From the NCBI RefSeq assembly GCF_010500955.1, contig NZ_QVMJ01000007.1:1-64000 (forward strand): a stretch of 64,000 nucleotides of DNA, in the 5' to 3' direction. The position numbers were made by a program, and so were the translations under genes. Below the pieces are notes generated by a model. The model did no database searches. It saw nothing but the letters and a program-made list of their open reading frames with translations, and was not told where the DNA came from. This DNA comes from Bacteroides sp. 519. Its GTDB lineage: Bacteria > Bacteroidota > Bacteroidia > Bacteroidales > Bacteroidaceae. How positions within the stretch are numbered: the stretch's first letter is position 1; each line of letters begins with the position of its first letter. Shown here piece by piece: positions 1-8,532 of the stretch.

Positions 1-158
1 AAATCAATAACTTCTTGATTTTATAACAGAATTTCAAAGATCGTTTTTTATTTTCAATTTCTTTATGTCAGTTGGCACAAAGAAAGGAGGAGGTGCCCGT
101 AGGGCGGAGGAGGAGAATTTACAATCTTATTTATTGAATTTCTTTTTATACCATTATT

Positions 159-2186
159 ATGAAACAACTAATTATTATCGCACTTCTTTTATCTTCCTTA
201 TCAGTTAGTGCATCGGGCAGAATCGCCCCTCCTGATTATCCAAACAACCGTTATCCTTTGGTACAGAAACCCTATCTGGATTTACCATTGGGATCAGTGA
301 AAGCCAAAGGTTGGCTACATGAAATGCTTGTCCGCCAGAAGGCCGGAGCAAGTGGCCACATGGATCAACTGTATCCTCACGTAATGGGCCAACGTAACGG
401 ATGGCTGGGTGGAGATGGCGATCAGTGGGAACGTGGACCGTACTGGATAGATGGTTTATTACCCTTAGCCTATATACTTGACGATAAGGAATTACAGGCA
501 AAAGTTCAACCATGGGTAGAGTGGGCATTAGAAAGTCAAAAGGCGAATGGATTTTTCGGACCGAATAAAGACTATCCCCATGAATCCGGTATTCAGCGGG
601 ATAACGCCCATGACTGGTGGCCCCGGATGGTAGTATTGAAGATTCTTCAACAATATTACTCGGCAACCCAGGACGAACGCGTTATCAGTTTTATGAGCAG
701 ATACTTCAAGTATCAGTTAGAAACACTACCCGAAAAACAATTAGGCAACTGGACTTTTTGGGCAAGATACCGTGCAGGCGATAATTTAGATATCATATAT
801 TGGTTGTATAACATAACCGGCGAAACTTTCCTGCTCGATTTGGGAAAATTAATACACAGCCAGGCACATAACTTTATACACATGTTCTGTTGTACAGACG
901 ATTTGAAGAAGTTCAATACCATCCACTGTGTAAATCTGGCTCAGGGAATAAAAGAACCGGCCATTTATTACCAGCAAGATAGTAATAAGGAATACCTGCA
1001 TACACTAAAAAAAGGTTTTGCCGATATCAAAATGTTCAACGGACAGGCTCAGGGCATGTATGGAGGCGATGAAGGACTGCATGGCAACAACCCCACACAA
1101 GGCGTAGAGTTATGTTCGGTTGTAGAAATGATGTACTCGCTGGAAAAAATAATAGGCATAACAGGCGATCAGGACTATATGGAGCATCTGGAAAAAATAG
1201 CCTTCAATGCTTTACCAACACAGGTAACCGATGATTTTATGTACAAACAATATTTTCAACAGGCTAATCAGGTAATGGTAACGCGGCATCACCGTAATTT
1301 CTATGAAGATACTAACCATGGTGGTACTGATATTGTTTTTGGTACTCTGTCGGGATATCCTTGTTGTTTCTCGAATATGCATCAGGGATGGCCTAAGTTT
1401 GTTCAGAACCTTTGGTATGCTACACCCGATAATGGTTTGGCAGCCTTGGTTTATTCTCCTTCGGAGGTAACGGCCAAAGTTGGTGGTGGTATAACCGTAA
1501 AAATGGTGGAAGATACCTATTACCCAATGAATGATAAAATACGTTTTACCTTAAATATAGAAACCAAACGTATTAAAACTGTAAGTTTCCCCTTCCATAT
1601 ACGTATTCCTTCCTGGTGTGAAGAAGCTGTTATCACCATAAATAACCAACCTTATAGAACAGTAAAAGGTAATGTTGTGGAAGTAATCGACCGTGAATGG
1701 AGTACTGGAGATATTGTGGAACTACACATGCCAATGGGTATTCAGATTGATGATACCTGGCACGAAAAATCCATCACAGTACAAAGGGGACCACTGATGT
1801 ATGCTTTAAAGATTGAAGAAGAGTGGACTAAAAAAGACTTCACTGATAACGAAAAGAAACAATATGGTGAATCGTACTGGGAAGTAACTCCTAAAACACC
1901 TTGGAATTACGGAATACTTCAATTCGATAAGAATAAAACTAAAGAGGTATTTCAGGTTAGTGTAAACGAGGAGAAAATGAAAGCTGCTTATTTCTGGAAT
2001 CTGGAAAATGCTCCAATAGAAATGAAAGTAAAAGCTAAAACAATACCCAACTGGAAGCTTTATAACGAAATGGCTGGTCCAATACCGTTTTCGGTAAGAT
2101 GGGAAAACGAACCGGTTAAAGAAATTACTTTAATACCGTATGGATGTACCACATTGCGTGTATCGCAGTTTCCGGTGGTAAGGTAG
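159..2186 (+). CDS. GH127-type beta-L-arabinofuranosidase (DUF1680), secreted
   Basis: Predicted exported glycoside hydrolase of family GH127 (older name DUF1680), whose known members release L-arabinofuranose from plant glycans. The first ~19 residues form a signal peptide (KQLIIIALLLSSLSVSAS), so it should act in the periplasm or at the surface. GH127 enzymes use a cysteine nucleophile in a zinc site made of one Glu and three Cys. Here these map to Glu317 and Cys319 (VELCSVVEMM) and Cys402-Cys403 (YPCCFSNMHQGW). The N-terminal half is the alpha/alpha barrel, with the typical GGDGDQWERGPYW segment, and the rest is beta-sandwich. The length of 675 residues is normal. The gene stands alone, and no sus genes are adjacent. 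The 158 bases upstream hold no gene; I see no clear -7 box there. Its stop codon lies inside a heptad repeat. The family is fairly certain; the exact substrate is not. Confidence 0.88.
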   Translation: MKQLIIIALLLSSLSVSASGRIAPPDYPNNRYPLVQKPYLDLPLGSVKAKGWLHEMLVRQKAGASGHMDQLYPHVMGQRNGWLGGDGDQWERGPYWIDGLLPLAYILDDKELQAKVQPWVEWALESQKANGFFGPNKDYPHESGIQRDNAHDWWPRMVVLKILQQYYSATQDERVISFMSRYFKYQLETLPEKQLGNWTFWARYRAGDNLDIIYWLYNITGETFLLDLGKLIHSQAHNFIHMFCCTDDLKKFNTIHCVNLAQGIKEPAIYYQQDSNKEYLHTLKKGFADIKMFNGQAQGMYGGDEGLHGNNPTQGVELCSVVEMMYSLEKIIGITGDQDYMEHLEKIAFNALPTQVTDDFMYKQYFQQANQVMVTRHHRNFYEDTNHGGTDIVFGTLSGYPCCFSNMHQGWPKFVQNLWYATPDNGLAALVYSPSEVTAKVGGGITVKMVEDTYYPMNDKIRFTLNIETKRIKTVSFPFHIRIPSWCEEAVITINNQPYRTVKGNVVEVIDREWSTGDIVELHMPMGIQIDDTWHEKSITVQRGPLMYALKIEEEWTKKDFTDNEKKQYGESYWEVTPKTPWNYGILQFDKNKTKEVFQVSVNEEKMKAAYFWNLENAPIEMKVKAKTIPNWKLYNEMAGPIPFSVRWENEPVKEITLIPYGCTTLRVSQFPVVR

Positions 2187-2289
2187 CTAGTAGTTAGTAG
2201 TTAGTAGTTAGTAGCTAGTAGTTAGTAGTTAGTAGTTAGTAGTTAGTAGCGATGCCGCATGGATTCTACTAACTACTAACTACTAATTA
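2184..2289. repeat. Inverted repeat with 7-bp tandem arms around a GATGCCGCATGG core
   Basis: The left arm (2184-2249) is about nine copies of a heptamer (GTAGTTA in one register). A 17-base spacer holds GATGCCGCATGG. The right arm (2267-2289) is the complementary heptamer. It fills the whole gap between two convergent genes and contains both stop codons (TAG at 2184, TAA of the minus-strand gene at 2287). It could fold as a two-way terminator, but no T-run follows. The same core recurs at 12941 and, at both ends of a larger palindrome, at 41723 and 41865. Confidence 0.9.
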
Positions 2290-4278
2290 CAACGGCACAT
2301 ACTCCACAAACGCCTCCATAGCCTCGTACGAAGCAAGTCCTAAATCATCGTACAATGCAGCAGTAGCCCTGTTTCTGTCTTCCGAACGTTGCCAGAACAA
2401 ACGTTCGTCATTACCAAGGAACGGAGCGCTTTCCATTTGCGATTGATGTTTCAGGATGGAGTTACGTTTAGCGCGCAATTCTTCCGGACTGATAGGTACA
2501 GCCATTTCAATGTTTTCAATTTCCCATTCGGCCCAAGCACCACGGTACATCCATATACGACAATCTTTCAACCATTTGGCGTTTGCCTCTTTTTCAATAT
2601 CAATAGCTGCCAGAGCGGCATCCAAACATACACGGTGTGTACCATGAGGATCGGCAAGGTCGCCGGCAACAAATATCTGATGAGGCTTCACCTCACGAAG
2701 GAATTTAAGAATAACCTCTACATCGGCTTCGCTGATCGGATCTTTTTGAATCTTACCGGTTTCATAGAATGGTAAATCAAGGAAATGGCAGCGGTTAAGC
2801 GGAATATTGTTATATGTACATGCTGTACGAGCTTCACCACGACGAATTAACCCTTTCAGTGTTAAGATGTCTTTGCTATCCAGATCACCTTCTTTCTTTT
2901 CTTTAAGATATTTACGGATCTCAGTATATTTCTCGTTGATACTGGCATTACCACCGTTATCGAAGAGTTGGTTAAAGCCATTTATAAAGTGTAGGAAACG
3001 AATAACTTCTTCATCGCCAACAGCAATGTTACCAGATGTTTGGTAAGCAACATGCACTTCATGCTTCTGTTCAACCAGTCTGCGAAGGGTACCACCCATC
3101 GAAATAACATCATCATCGGGATGCGGAGAGAAGATTACCACACGTTTGGGGAAAGGCTTGGCACGTTCCGGACGATAGGTATCATCGGCATTGGGTTTAC
3201 CTCCCGGCCATCCGGTAATGGTATGTTGGAAGTCATTGAATATCTTGATATTCACATTGTATGCCGAACCATACAGAGCAAGAAGCTCACTCAATCCATT
3301 CTCGTTATAATCCTTATTGGTAAGCTTAAGTATGGGTTTCTTTACAATAGAACAAAGCCACACAATTGCACTACGGATAAGTTTATCGTTCCAGTCGCAC
3401 GAGGTAACCAACCACGGACGTTGAATACGTGTAAGATTGCTTGCAGCCGACAAGTCGATAGCTACATGTGCATTGTTGTGCGTTTGCAGGTACGATGCCG
3501 GAATAGTATCCGTAACATTACCTTCCACACTGGCTTGAATCATCTGAGCCTTGTTTTCGCCCCATGCCATGAGGTATATTTTCTTGGCGCCCAGAATGGT
3601 AGAAATACCCATGGTAATAGAACTTACCGGAGTAGCATCAATGTTACCAAATGTTTTGGCAGCATCATTTCTAGAATCAATATCCAAAAGAATTAAGCGG
3701 GTAACAGAGTTGATACGCGAACCCGGCTCATTGAATGCAATATTACCAACACGGCCTATTCCAAGAAGAGCAACATCAATACCACCAAAACTTTCAATAC
3801 GTTGTTCGTATAAGCGGCAATATTCAAAAATAGTGTCTTTAGGAGTTGTACCGTCGGGACTGAATATGTTTTGCTTATCAATGTCCACATGGTTCAGCAG
3901 CATTTCTTTCAAAGAGTTCAGGTTACTGTTAACTGCATCCGAAGTTAACGGATAGTATTCATACAAATTGAATACAATAACGTTACGGAAACTCAGTGCT
4001 TCTTCTTTGTGTAAACGTACAAGTTCGGAATATACGCCACGTGGTGATTCGCCACCAGCCAGCGCTAATACACAAAAACGTCCACTCTTTTGTTTATCGC
4101 GGATTGTTTCGGCAATATCAGCAGCAATGTGTTTGGCACCCTCTTCAACCGATTCGTAAATGTCTGTAGGAATTTTCTCTAAACGGGTCAGAACTGACCT
4201 CTCAAATGCATTCTCGGGTTTGTAATATTTAGGGGAAACCCTGTTGAGAGTGATTTGAGAACTAAGGTTTGTTTTCAT
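2287..4278 (-). CDS. NagB-like isomerase domain fused to PIG-L/LmbE deacetylase domain
   Basis: A two-domain protein of 663 residues. Residues ~40-290 resemble glucosamine-6-phosphate deaminase (NagB/RpiA fold); residues ~378-640 are a PIG-L/LmbE metal-dependent N-deacetylase domain with the metal motif SPHPDDD (His386, Asp388, Asp389) and GGT after it. Proteins of this architecture are often annotated nagB in Bacteroidales. Against E. coli NagB, the catalytic residues are changed: the NMDEY motif reads NLYEY (Asp72 becomes Tyr106) and GNDGHIAFNEP reads GRVGNIAFNEP (Asp141 becomes Val177, His143 becomes Asn179). Only the Glu of FNEP (Glu184) remains. I infer that the first domain binds a sugar phosphate, or has a different activity, and is not a normal deaminase. 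The PIG-L domain looks intact. The ATG is followed by a well-formed start, with a -7 box 47 bases upstream. Confidence 0.82.
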   Translation of the reverse strand: MKTNLSSQITLNRVSPKYYKPENAFERSVLTRLEKIPTDIYESVEEGAKHIAADIAETIRDKQKSGRFCVLALAGGESPRGVYSELVRLHKEEALSFRNVIVFNLYEYYPLTSDAVNSNLNSLKEMLLNHVDIDKQNIFSPDGTTPKDTIFEYCRLYEQRIESFGGIDVALLGIGRVGNIAFNEPGSRINSVTRLILLDIDSRNDAAKTFGNIDATPVSSITMGISTILGAKKIYLMAWGENKAQMIQASVEGNVTDTIPASYLQTHNNAHVAIDLSAASNLTRIQRPWLVTSCDWNDKLIRSAIVWLCSIVKKPILKLTNKDYNENGLSELLALYGSAYNVNIKIFNDFQHTITGWPGGKPNADDTYRPERAKPFPKRVVIFSPHPDDDVISMGGTLRRLVEQKHEVHVAYQTSGNIAVGDEEVIRFLHFINGFNQLFDNGGNASINEKYTEIRKYLKEKKEGDLDSKDILTLKGLIRRGEARTACTYNNIPLNRCHFLDLPFYETGKIQKDPISEADVEVILKFLREVKPHQIFVAGDLADPHGTHRVCLDAALAAIDIEKEANAKWLKDCRIWMYRGAWAEWEIENIEMAVPISPEELRAKRNSILKHQSQMESAPFLGNDERLFWQRSEDRNRATAALYDDLGLASYEAMEAFVEYVPL

Positions 4279-4324
4279 AAAATTTAGTTATGTAAGATTA
4301 AGTCAATAAATAATCTCGAATTTG

Positions 4325-4332
4325 CAAAGATA
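4325..4332 (-). promoter_or_regulatory. -7 promoter box (TATCTTTG)
   Basis: The minus strand reads TATCTTTG, matching the Bacteroidota -7 consensus TAnnTTTG, 47 bases ahead of the NagB-like/PIG-L start. No clear -33 TTTG is seen at the right spacing. Confidence 0.5.
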
Positions 4333-4371
4333 TTAATAAGTTTTTGAGTTTTTGAGTTTATTATGGTTAAT

Positions 4372-4534
4372 TTAGACACGGATTGCACGGATGACACGGA
4401 TTTTAAAACACGGATTTAATTCATATAATTGCAAGCATTTACCCCGACAGGGGTAATATGTGCATAACCTCTCTTTTCCTCTGATATTAAATCCGTGTTT
4501 TAAAATCCGTGTCATCCGTGCAATCCGTGTCTAA
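4372..4534. repeat. Perfect 49-bp inverted repeat with 9-bp CCGTGT words
   Basis: Left arm 4372-4420 and right arm 4486-4534 are exact reverse complements over 49 bases, with a 65-base loop. Each arm is made of roughly 9-bp words of the form ATCCGTGTC. The right arm is translated as the last 15 codons and stop of the nitrilase-family gene (4487-5299). The loop holds a 43-bp block (4427-4469) found again, inverted, at 55601-55643. Confidence 0.93.
4427..4469 (+). repeat. 43-bp dispersed block, copy 1
   Basis: Exact reverse complement of 55601-55643. It contains the hairpin TACCCC-GACA-GGGGTA. Here it lies in the loop of the 49-bp inverted repeat; at the second site it follows a GC-rich hairpin between convergent genes. 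Confidence 0.92.
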
Positions 4535-5299
4535 AATAATCCAGCTATCAGCATCTTTCCATACCGGAAACTTCTCGCGGAATGTCTGTAGAGATTGCAA
4601 ATCTATTTCAATTGTTTCAATGGCTTCTTCGTTATCTTGTACTTTTCCTAAAAGCTTTCCTTTGGGAGAATACAATACACTTCCACCCTGATAATTAAGG
4701 TCATTACCATCTGTTCCAACGCGGTTTACTCCACAAACATAACACATGTTTTCCAGCGCACGGGCTGGCAGGAGAGTATCCCATACAGACTGGCGCGACG
4801 AAGGCCAGTTTGCTGTATAAACAAGTAAATCGTACTCATTGTTTACATTTCTGCTCCATACAGGGAAGCGTAGGTCGTAACAAATCAGCAGGCAGATGTT
4901 CCACCCCTGATAATTAACGATCAGTTTTTGGTTGCCGGCAGCAAAATGGTTAATCTCATCGCCCATACGGAAAAGGTGATGCTTATCGTAATAGCAAGCA
5001 TCTTTATTAGGAGTAATAAAGAATCCCCGGTTATAGTATTTATTGTTTTCGGTAGCAATAAAACTTCCGGTAATGGCCGTTTGGTAGTGCGATGCCAGTT
5101 CTTTTAAAGTACGAATAGTGTTTCCGGTTACCGGTTCGGCCAGTTGTTCACTGTTCATTGAGAACCCGGTAGAAAACATTTCGGGGAGTATAACAAGGTT
5201 GGTTCCTTCTTGTAAAGATTCTAATTTCTTTTGTAACCGGTTTAGATTCTCTTCTATATTCTCCCAGATTATATTTGTTTGGAATAGTGAGACTTTCAT
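4487..5299 (-). CDS. Nitrilase-superfamily amidase (YafV/omega-amidase-like)
   Basis: Carbon-nitrogen hydrolase of the nitrilase superfamily, closest in layout to YafV/omega-amidase, which hydrolyses alpha-keto acid amides such as 2-oxoglutaramate. The Glu-Lys-Cys triad is visible: Glu40 (ILPEMFSTGF), Lys106 (YDKHHLFR) and Cys140 (LICYDLRFP). No signal peptide, so cytosolic. I chose the ATG at 5299 (MKVSLFQ) over the in-frame ATG at 5308, because family members start at this strand and the upstream one would lengthen the overlap with the preceding gene; even so, the start lies only 5 bases past the acyltransferase stop. The two genes probably form an operon. The last 15 residues, rich in Asp and Thr (TDCTDDTDFK), are encoded by the arm of a 49-bp inverted repeat and are unlikely to be part of the family fold; the enzyme domain ends near residue 255, the usual length. 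Confidence 0.85.
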   Translation of the reverse strand: MKVSLFQTNIIWENIEENLNRLQKKLESLQEGTNLVILPEMFSTGFSMNSEQLAEPVTGNTIRTLKELASHYQTAITGSFIATENNKYYNRGFFITPNKDACYYDKHHLFRMGDEINHFAAGNQKLIVNYQGWNICLLICYDLRFPVWSRNVNNEYDLLVYTANWPSSRQSVWDTLLPARALENMCYVCGVNRVGTDGNDLNYQGGSVLYSPKGKLLGKVQDNEEAIETIEIDLQSLQTFREKFPVWKDADSWIILDTDCTDDTDFKTRI

Positions 5300-5304
5300 A
5301 AAAA

Positions 5305-5850
5305 TCAATAAGCAAAATTCTCCGGATGCTTTCCATGGAAACCCTTGAAATAGCTCTTAATTTCAATCATATCCTTATCAATATCTCCCGAAGGGAAAAG
5401 CGATTTTCCGGCAGTTATTGTTTTGGTTTTATAATCAATACCAATAAGTACAATAGGAACCTGTGCTTTTAAAGCAATATAATAGAATCCTTTTTTCCAC
5501 TCAGAGTTAGCTTTCCGTGTACCTTCGGGGGTAATGGCCAAATCAAATGTCTTTTTTTCGCTAAACACTTTTGCCATTTGGTCTACCAGCGAAGTTTTCC
5601 GGTTTCGGTTTACCGGAATACCTCCTATGGCTTTGAATATGAGCCCCATAGGAAAGAAAAACCACTCCTTTTTCATCATAAAACTAGCTTTTTTACCAAT
5701 GGTTCCATAGTATAACTTGCCTATAAACAAATCAAGGTTAGATGTGTGCGGTGCAGCACAAATAACAGACTTATCATATTTTGGAACCGTGAAAACAGCT
5801 TTCCAACCCAGAATTTTAGTATAGATAAAACTATAGATTGCTTTCTTCAT
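5305..5850 (-). CDS. PlsC-like 1-acyl-glycerol-3-phosphate acyltransferase family protein
   Basis: A 181-residue member of the lysophosphatidic acid acyltransferase family. The HX4D catalytic motif is present as His35-Asp40 (PHTSNLD), followed by the GGIPVNR block (76-82) and the EGTR block (109-112). It lacks the long N-terminal membrane segments of full PlsC proteins and resembles the short variant common in Bacteroidota. The acyl acceptor cannot be told from sequence; glycerophospholipids or ornithine/aminoacyl lipids are possible. It is followed at once by the nitrilase-family gene, suggesting co-transcription. A strong hairpin separates it from the upstream small gene. Confidence 0.82.
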   Translation of the reverse strand: MKKAIYSFIYTKILGWKAVFTVPKYDKSVICAAPHTSNLDLFIGKLYYGTIGKKASFMMKKEWFFFPMGLIFKAIGGIPVNRNRKTSLVDQMAKVFSEKKTFDLAITPEGTRKANSEWKKGFYYIALKAQVPIVLIGIDYKTKTITAGKSLFPSGDIDKDMIEIKSYFKGFHGKHPENFAY

Positions 5851-5872
5851 TCTTTATGTTACGATTAAATAG

Positions 5873-5925
5873 AACAAAAGGTTAAAAACCAGAAGCAATT
5901 CTTCTGACTTTTAACCTTTGTTGTT
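5873..5925. terminator. Hairpin between the 89-residue gene and the acyltransferase gene
   Basis: AACAAAAGGTTAAAA and CCAGAAG pair with CTTCTG and ACTTTTAACCTTTGTT around a short loop. On the minus strand it lies just after the stop of the 89-residue gene (5941), the expected site for its terminator. The stem is A/T-rich and could work in both directions. Confidence 0.6.
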
Positions 5926-5940
5926 CTTAGGTGTATTTTA

Positions 5941-6210
5941 TCAATTTAATTTTTCTAAATCATCAATAATAGCATTGACTTTAGCATTAAAATCTTCACG
6001 GAATTTTTTATAGAACGCTCTTATATTCCCCGATTCTGTATGGCTGATGCGGCTAATAAATTCATCCTGCATAAGAAGGATATCGCCCATTAACTTATCG
6101 GCTTTAACTTGATCGGTTCCCGGAATAAATTTGCTTTTCATTAAGCACTCGGCGAACAGTTCGCCTGCAATATAATTTACATTTTTTTTGAGTTCTCTTC
6201 TGCTTGCCAT
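5941..6210 (-). CDS. Small conserved Bacteroidales-type protein, function unknown
   Basis: An 89-residue soluble protein, helical and charged, with no signal peptide or membrane span. The pattern (MASRRELKKNVNYIAGELF start, FYKKFRED and AIIDDLEKL near the end) resembles small hypothetical proteins I associate with Bacteroidales, but I cannot assign a domain or role. It has its own -7 box (6247-6254) and a hairpin after its stop, so it is probably a single-gene transcript. The length, start context and flanking signals support a real gene. Confidence 0.7.
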   Translation of the reverse strand: MASRRELKKNVNYIAGELFAECLMKSKFIPGTDQVKADKLMGDILLMQDEFISRISHTESGNIRAFYKKFREDFNAKVNAIIDDLEKLN

Positions 6211-6246
6211 AGTTTTTTTCTTTTAAATGAGTTATACTATTCGCAC

Positions 6247-6254
6247 CAAAGATA
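6247..6254 (-). promoter_or_regulatory. -7 promoter box (TATCTTTG)
   Basis: The minus strand reads TATCTTTG, 36 bases ahead of the start of the 89-residue gene. It fits TAnnTTTG; the -33 element is not clear. Confidence 0.5.
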
Positions 6255-6368
6255 TATACTTTTTATGGGTTTTGCGAATATTGGTGAGTTAAATTCAAAT
6301 AATCCGGTCCAAAGTCTTAATAAAAAGAGTTTCATTATTACCTTTATTTAAAGTAACTCATTCGTATG

Positions 6369-7307
6369 TCAGATATCATTTGCTATTTTAACTGGGGTTC
6401 TCTTGGTGTACCACGTCTTCCTGTCATTAAGACTGACAAACACAGAATCAATGGAATACCCTATTAATAGTATTGCATCCAACTCGATAGTTGCTATATC
6501 ATATCCATTGCGGCCTGTACGGTTTATCTTGCACCAAGTTGATGCATTTACAATAGAATCGGCCTCCAGCCAATCATATTTTAACCTTGAAGAATGTTCC
6601 TTATTTTGATTATATGGGTCTGTTGCGTATAGTTTGAGGTCAATCGAATCTACCTGATCCAAAGACTCTGTTGCTTTTATATAAAACCGAATATTCTTAC
6701 CATTACTCACTGAATCTTGCCTTACAATTGAGACAATCTCATTCTCCAGAAAGATTGTAGGGTCATCTATAGTCCCTTTTTTACCCAATACATCTAAAGT
6801 ATTAGCCCAAAAATAACTGTCAACATACCCTATATAGCATGTTGTTTCGATGAATGGAGTAATGTAAAGACAGTTAAATTCACTAATCTTGAGTTCTCCA
6901 ATTTCAAAATCCAGATATAATACACGATCTTTATTATCAAGATATATATCCGAATTATATAAACAACAACGACCAGATACTGCTCCCCAATAATTCACTG
7001 TATCATTAACCACCCCTACACTCAGTTCAACAGAAAGCCCTGAAACACTTTTAATTTTTTCAGCTCTTTTGTCAAGTTTCACAGCTAATCTAATTGTATT
7101 GATGTATCCAGAAGAGTCACATGCAATGACTTTATACAATATGTCACTATTATTGAAGCTGCTGTCTGTCAAACAGAAAGACGATTCAAACATACTCCTT
7201 GACGTGTTTCTGCATCCAATAAAGAAACAGCTTGTCAACAGAAACATTAAGAGGTATAGAGAAGGTTTATAACTACTTATCAGGTTATATTCAAATTCGT
7301 TGCTCAC
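6369..7307 (-). CDS. Putative lipoprotein of unknown function
   Basis: A 312-residue protein not recognised beyond its export signal. A hydrophobic stretch ends in a lipobox-like FFIGC (Cys32 if the GTG at 7307 is the start), so it is probably a lipoprotein. An ATG at 7247 would give a shorter leader (MFLLTSCFFIGC) lacking positive charge, so the longer start is favoured, weakly. The mature part is predicted mostly beta, with repeated short Asp/Tyr/Ser-rich strands, which may mean immunoglobulin-like sheets, but no family is clear. The region (6369-8411) is more A/T-rich than its neighbours and may be accessory DNA. No partner gene is evident. Confidence 0.65.
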   Translation of the reverse strand: MSNEFEYNLISSYKPSLYLLMFLLTSCFFIGCRNTSRSMFESSFCLTDSSFNNSDILYKVIACDSSGYINTIRLAVKLDKRAEKIKSVSGLSVELSVGVVNDTVNYWGAVSGRCCLYNSDIYLDNKDRVLYLDFEIGELKISEFNCLYITPFIETTCYIGYVDSYFWANTLDVLGKKGTIDDPTIFLENEIVSIVRQDSVSNGKNIRFYIKATESLDQVDSIDLKLYATDPYNQNKEHSSRLKYDWLEADSIVNASTWCKINRTGRNGYDIATIELDAILLIGYSIDSVFVSLNDRKTWYTKRTPVKIANDI

Positions 7308-7751
7308 ATCTTTTTGTTTATGATTCTTTATTAATTGTCTGTAAAATTCCTATTGCTGCCAAAATTAACAAATATCTGTAAGGATAGCAACAACAGCCAT
7401 ATTTTAAGTTTATTGAAACTATTTGTTTTCCTTGCAAAAACTAATTCATTTCCTACGGAAATTTATTATTTTTATAACTGATATTTTTTCGTCCACCTAT
7501 GGGAGAATTTGCGTCTACCCGTGGGAGAATTTGCGTATGCTCGTAGGGTACTTTTCGTCCACCTGCAGGTGGACGAAAAAGTTTTAGGTACAAAAACAAT
7601 AAATTTGTGCGGAAATTGAGATAGATTTTGGGGAGATTTTGAATAGATTGCTTGCTTTCAGTTATAAAAACAATAGTGAATAAATCAATTGATTACTTGT
7701 TGGAAGAAAAAAGGATGTTTGTTTCAATGAAAAGCTGGGTAGGCAAACGCT
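7308..7751. other. Gene-free 444-base region with a 22-bp-period array
   Basis: No coding region is supported here. At 7488-7579 there are four units starting at 7488, 7510, 7532 and 7554, exactly 22 bases apart, each with a TCGTCCACC- or GCGTCTACCC-like head and a GGGAGAATT- or AGGGTACTT-like tail. The last unit closes as a perfect 28-base palindrome (7552-7579). The flanks are A/T-rich with nothing else recognisable. Confidence 0.8.
7488..7579. repeat. Four-unit array, 22-bp period, ending in a 28-bp palindrome
   Basis: The units share length and layout but not exact sequence: a pyrimidine-rich CC word, a short turn, then a purine-rich GGG word, so each unit is a small imperfect hairpin. 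The palindrome at 7552-7579 has no loop (centre CCTG/CAGG). Confidence 0.85.
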
Positions 7752-8411
7752 TCACTGCGTTGCAAATAATCTTGTTGTTGCTTCAAATACAACTTCTCTA
7801 AATCTGCCCTTGAACATTTCAACTTTATACCCTTGTGTAATACATTCAAAAACTTCGTCATGAAAAGTAAAAATTAAATGTCTCAAATTTTTCCACCTCT
7901 CGGAACTATAACATGAATGCACTGAATTTATCTGTTCTTGTTCAACCAACCACTTTGAGTTAATAATTTCATGTGCTGTATATGCCTCCAAACCATGTTC
8001 GTATAATGGATGTCCGTGAATAACTTCATCATTCGGGCCACCAAATTTGTAATTAACAACATGAGTGAACTCAACTAATACTATCAAGTCCTCTATGTCC
8101 GAACTTGTATTTACAACTTTTACATAAGTTCCGTCCCAATTGGGATCTGGCTTGCCTAAATAATACACAAGAAATACCCGGTATCCATTTGATACAATAT
8201 GTGGCATGGGCGCACCACTATCCCAAGTATATTCCCAATTTATAGGAACTGCTGTTTCCTCTCCTTTTTCCAAGGAAAGATTACGTTTCAGTATTTTCCG
8301 TTCTTTCCACAAGTTGTAACATGCTTGTGTGATGCTCCTTCCCGTTGACAATTTTTCAAGATTCTTTTCAATCTCAAGAAGTTGTTGCTCTATTTTTTCT
8401 ATTTGGTTCAT
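7752..8411 (-). CDS. Conserved protein of unknown function with N-terminal coiled coil
   Basis: 219 residues from the ATG at 8411; a TTG 15 bases upstream in frame is less likely. The first ~45 residues form a charged coiled coil. Residues ~60-215 form a domain with conserved-looking stretches such as WDSGAPMPHIVSNG, DPNWDGTYV, KFGGPNDEVIHGHPL, INSVH and FHDEVFEC. I recall the same pattern in short hypothetical proteins of many phyla, but no function. The many His, Asp and Cys residues could bind metal or form an active site; that is a guess. The protein is soluble, with no export signal. It is alone, with no tight neighbour on its strand. Confidence 0.68.
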   Translation of the reverse strand: MNQIEKIEQQLLEIEKNLEKLSTGRSITQACYNLWKERKILKRNLSLEKGEETAVPINWEYTWDSGAPMPHIVSNGYRVFLVYYLGKPDPNWDGTYVKVVNTSSDIEDLIVLVEFTHVVNYKFGGPNDEVIHGHPLYEHGLEAYTAHEIINSKWLVEQEQINSVHSCYSSERWKNLRHLIFTFHDEVFECITQGYKVEMFKGRFREVVFEATTRLFATQ

Positions 8412-8532
8412 CTTAATAATTTTCAATTTCTCGGAACGTTTTGGTCAATTGTGTGAATTGTCTGTCCAAATCGTTCACTAAGTGGTAACGGGTAGGAGCC
8501 ACTATCTTAAAATGATGTTGGGGAGCGAAGCA

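Noticed and set aside
205..666. 153-codon open frame on the minus strand inside the GH127 gene
   Set aside because: It is antisense to a well-supported gene, shows no family motifs and has no start signals.
4372..4534. Possible insertion sequence ends with a lost transposase
   Set aside because: The arms are exact complements but enclose only 65 bases and no open frame; there is no flanking target duplication that I can see.
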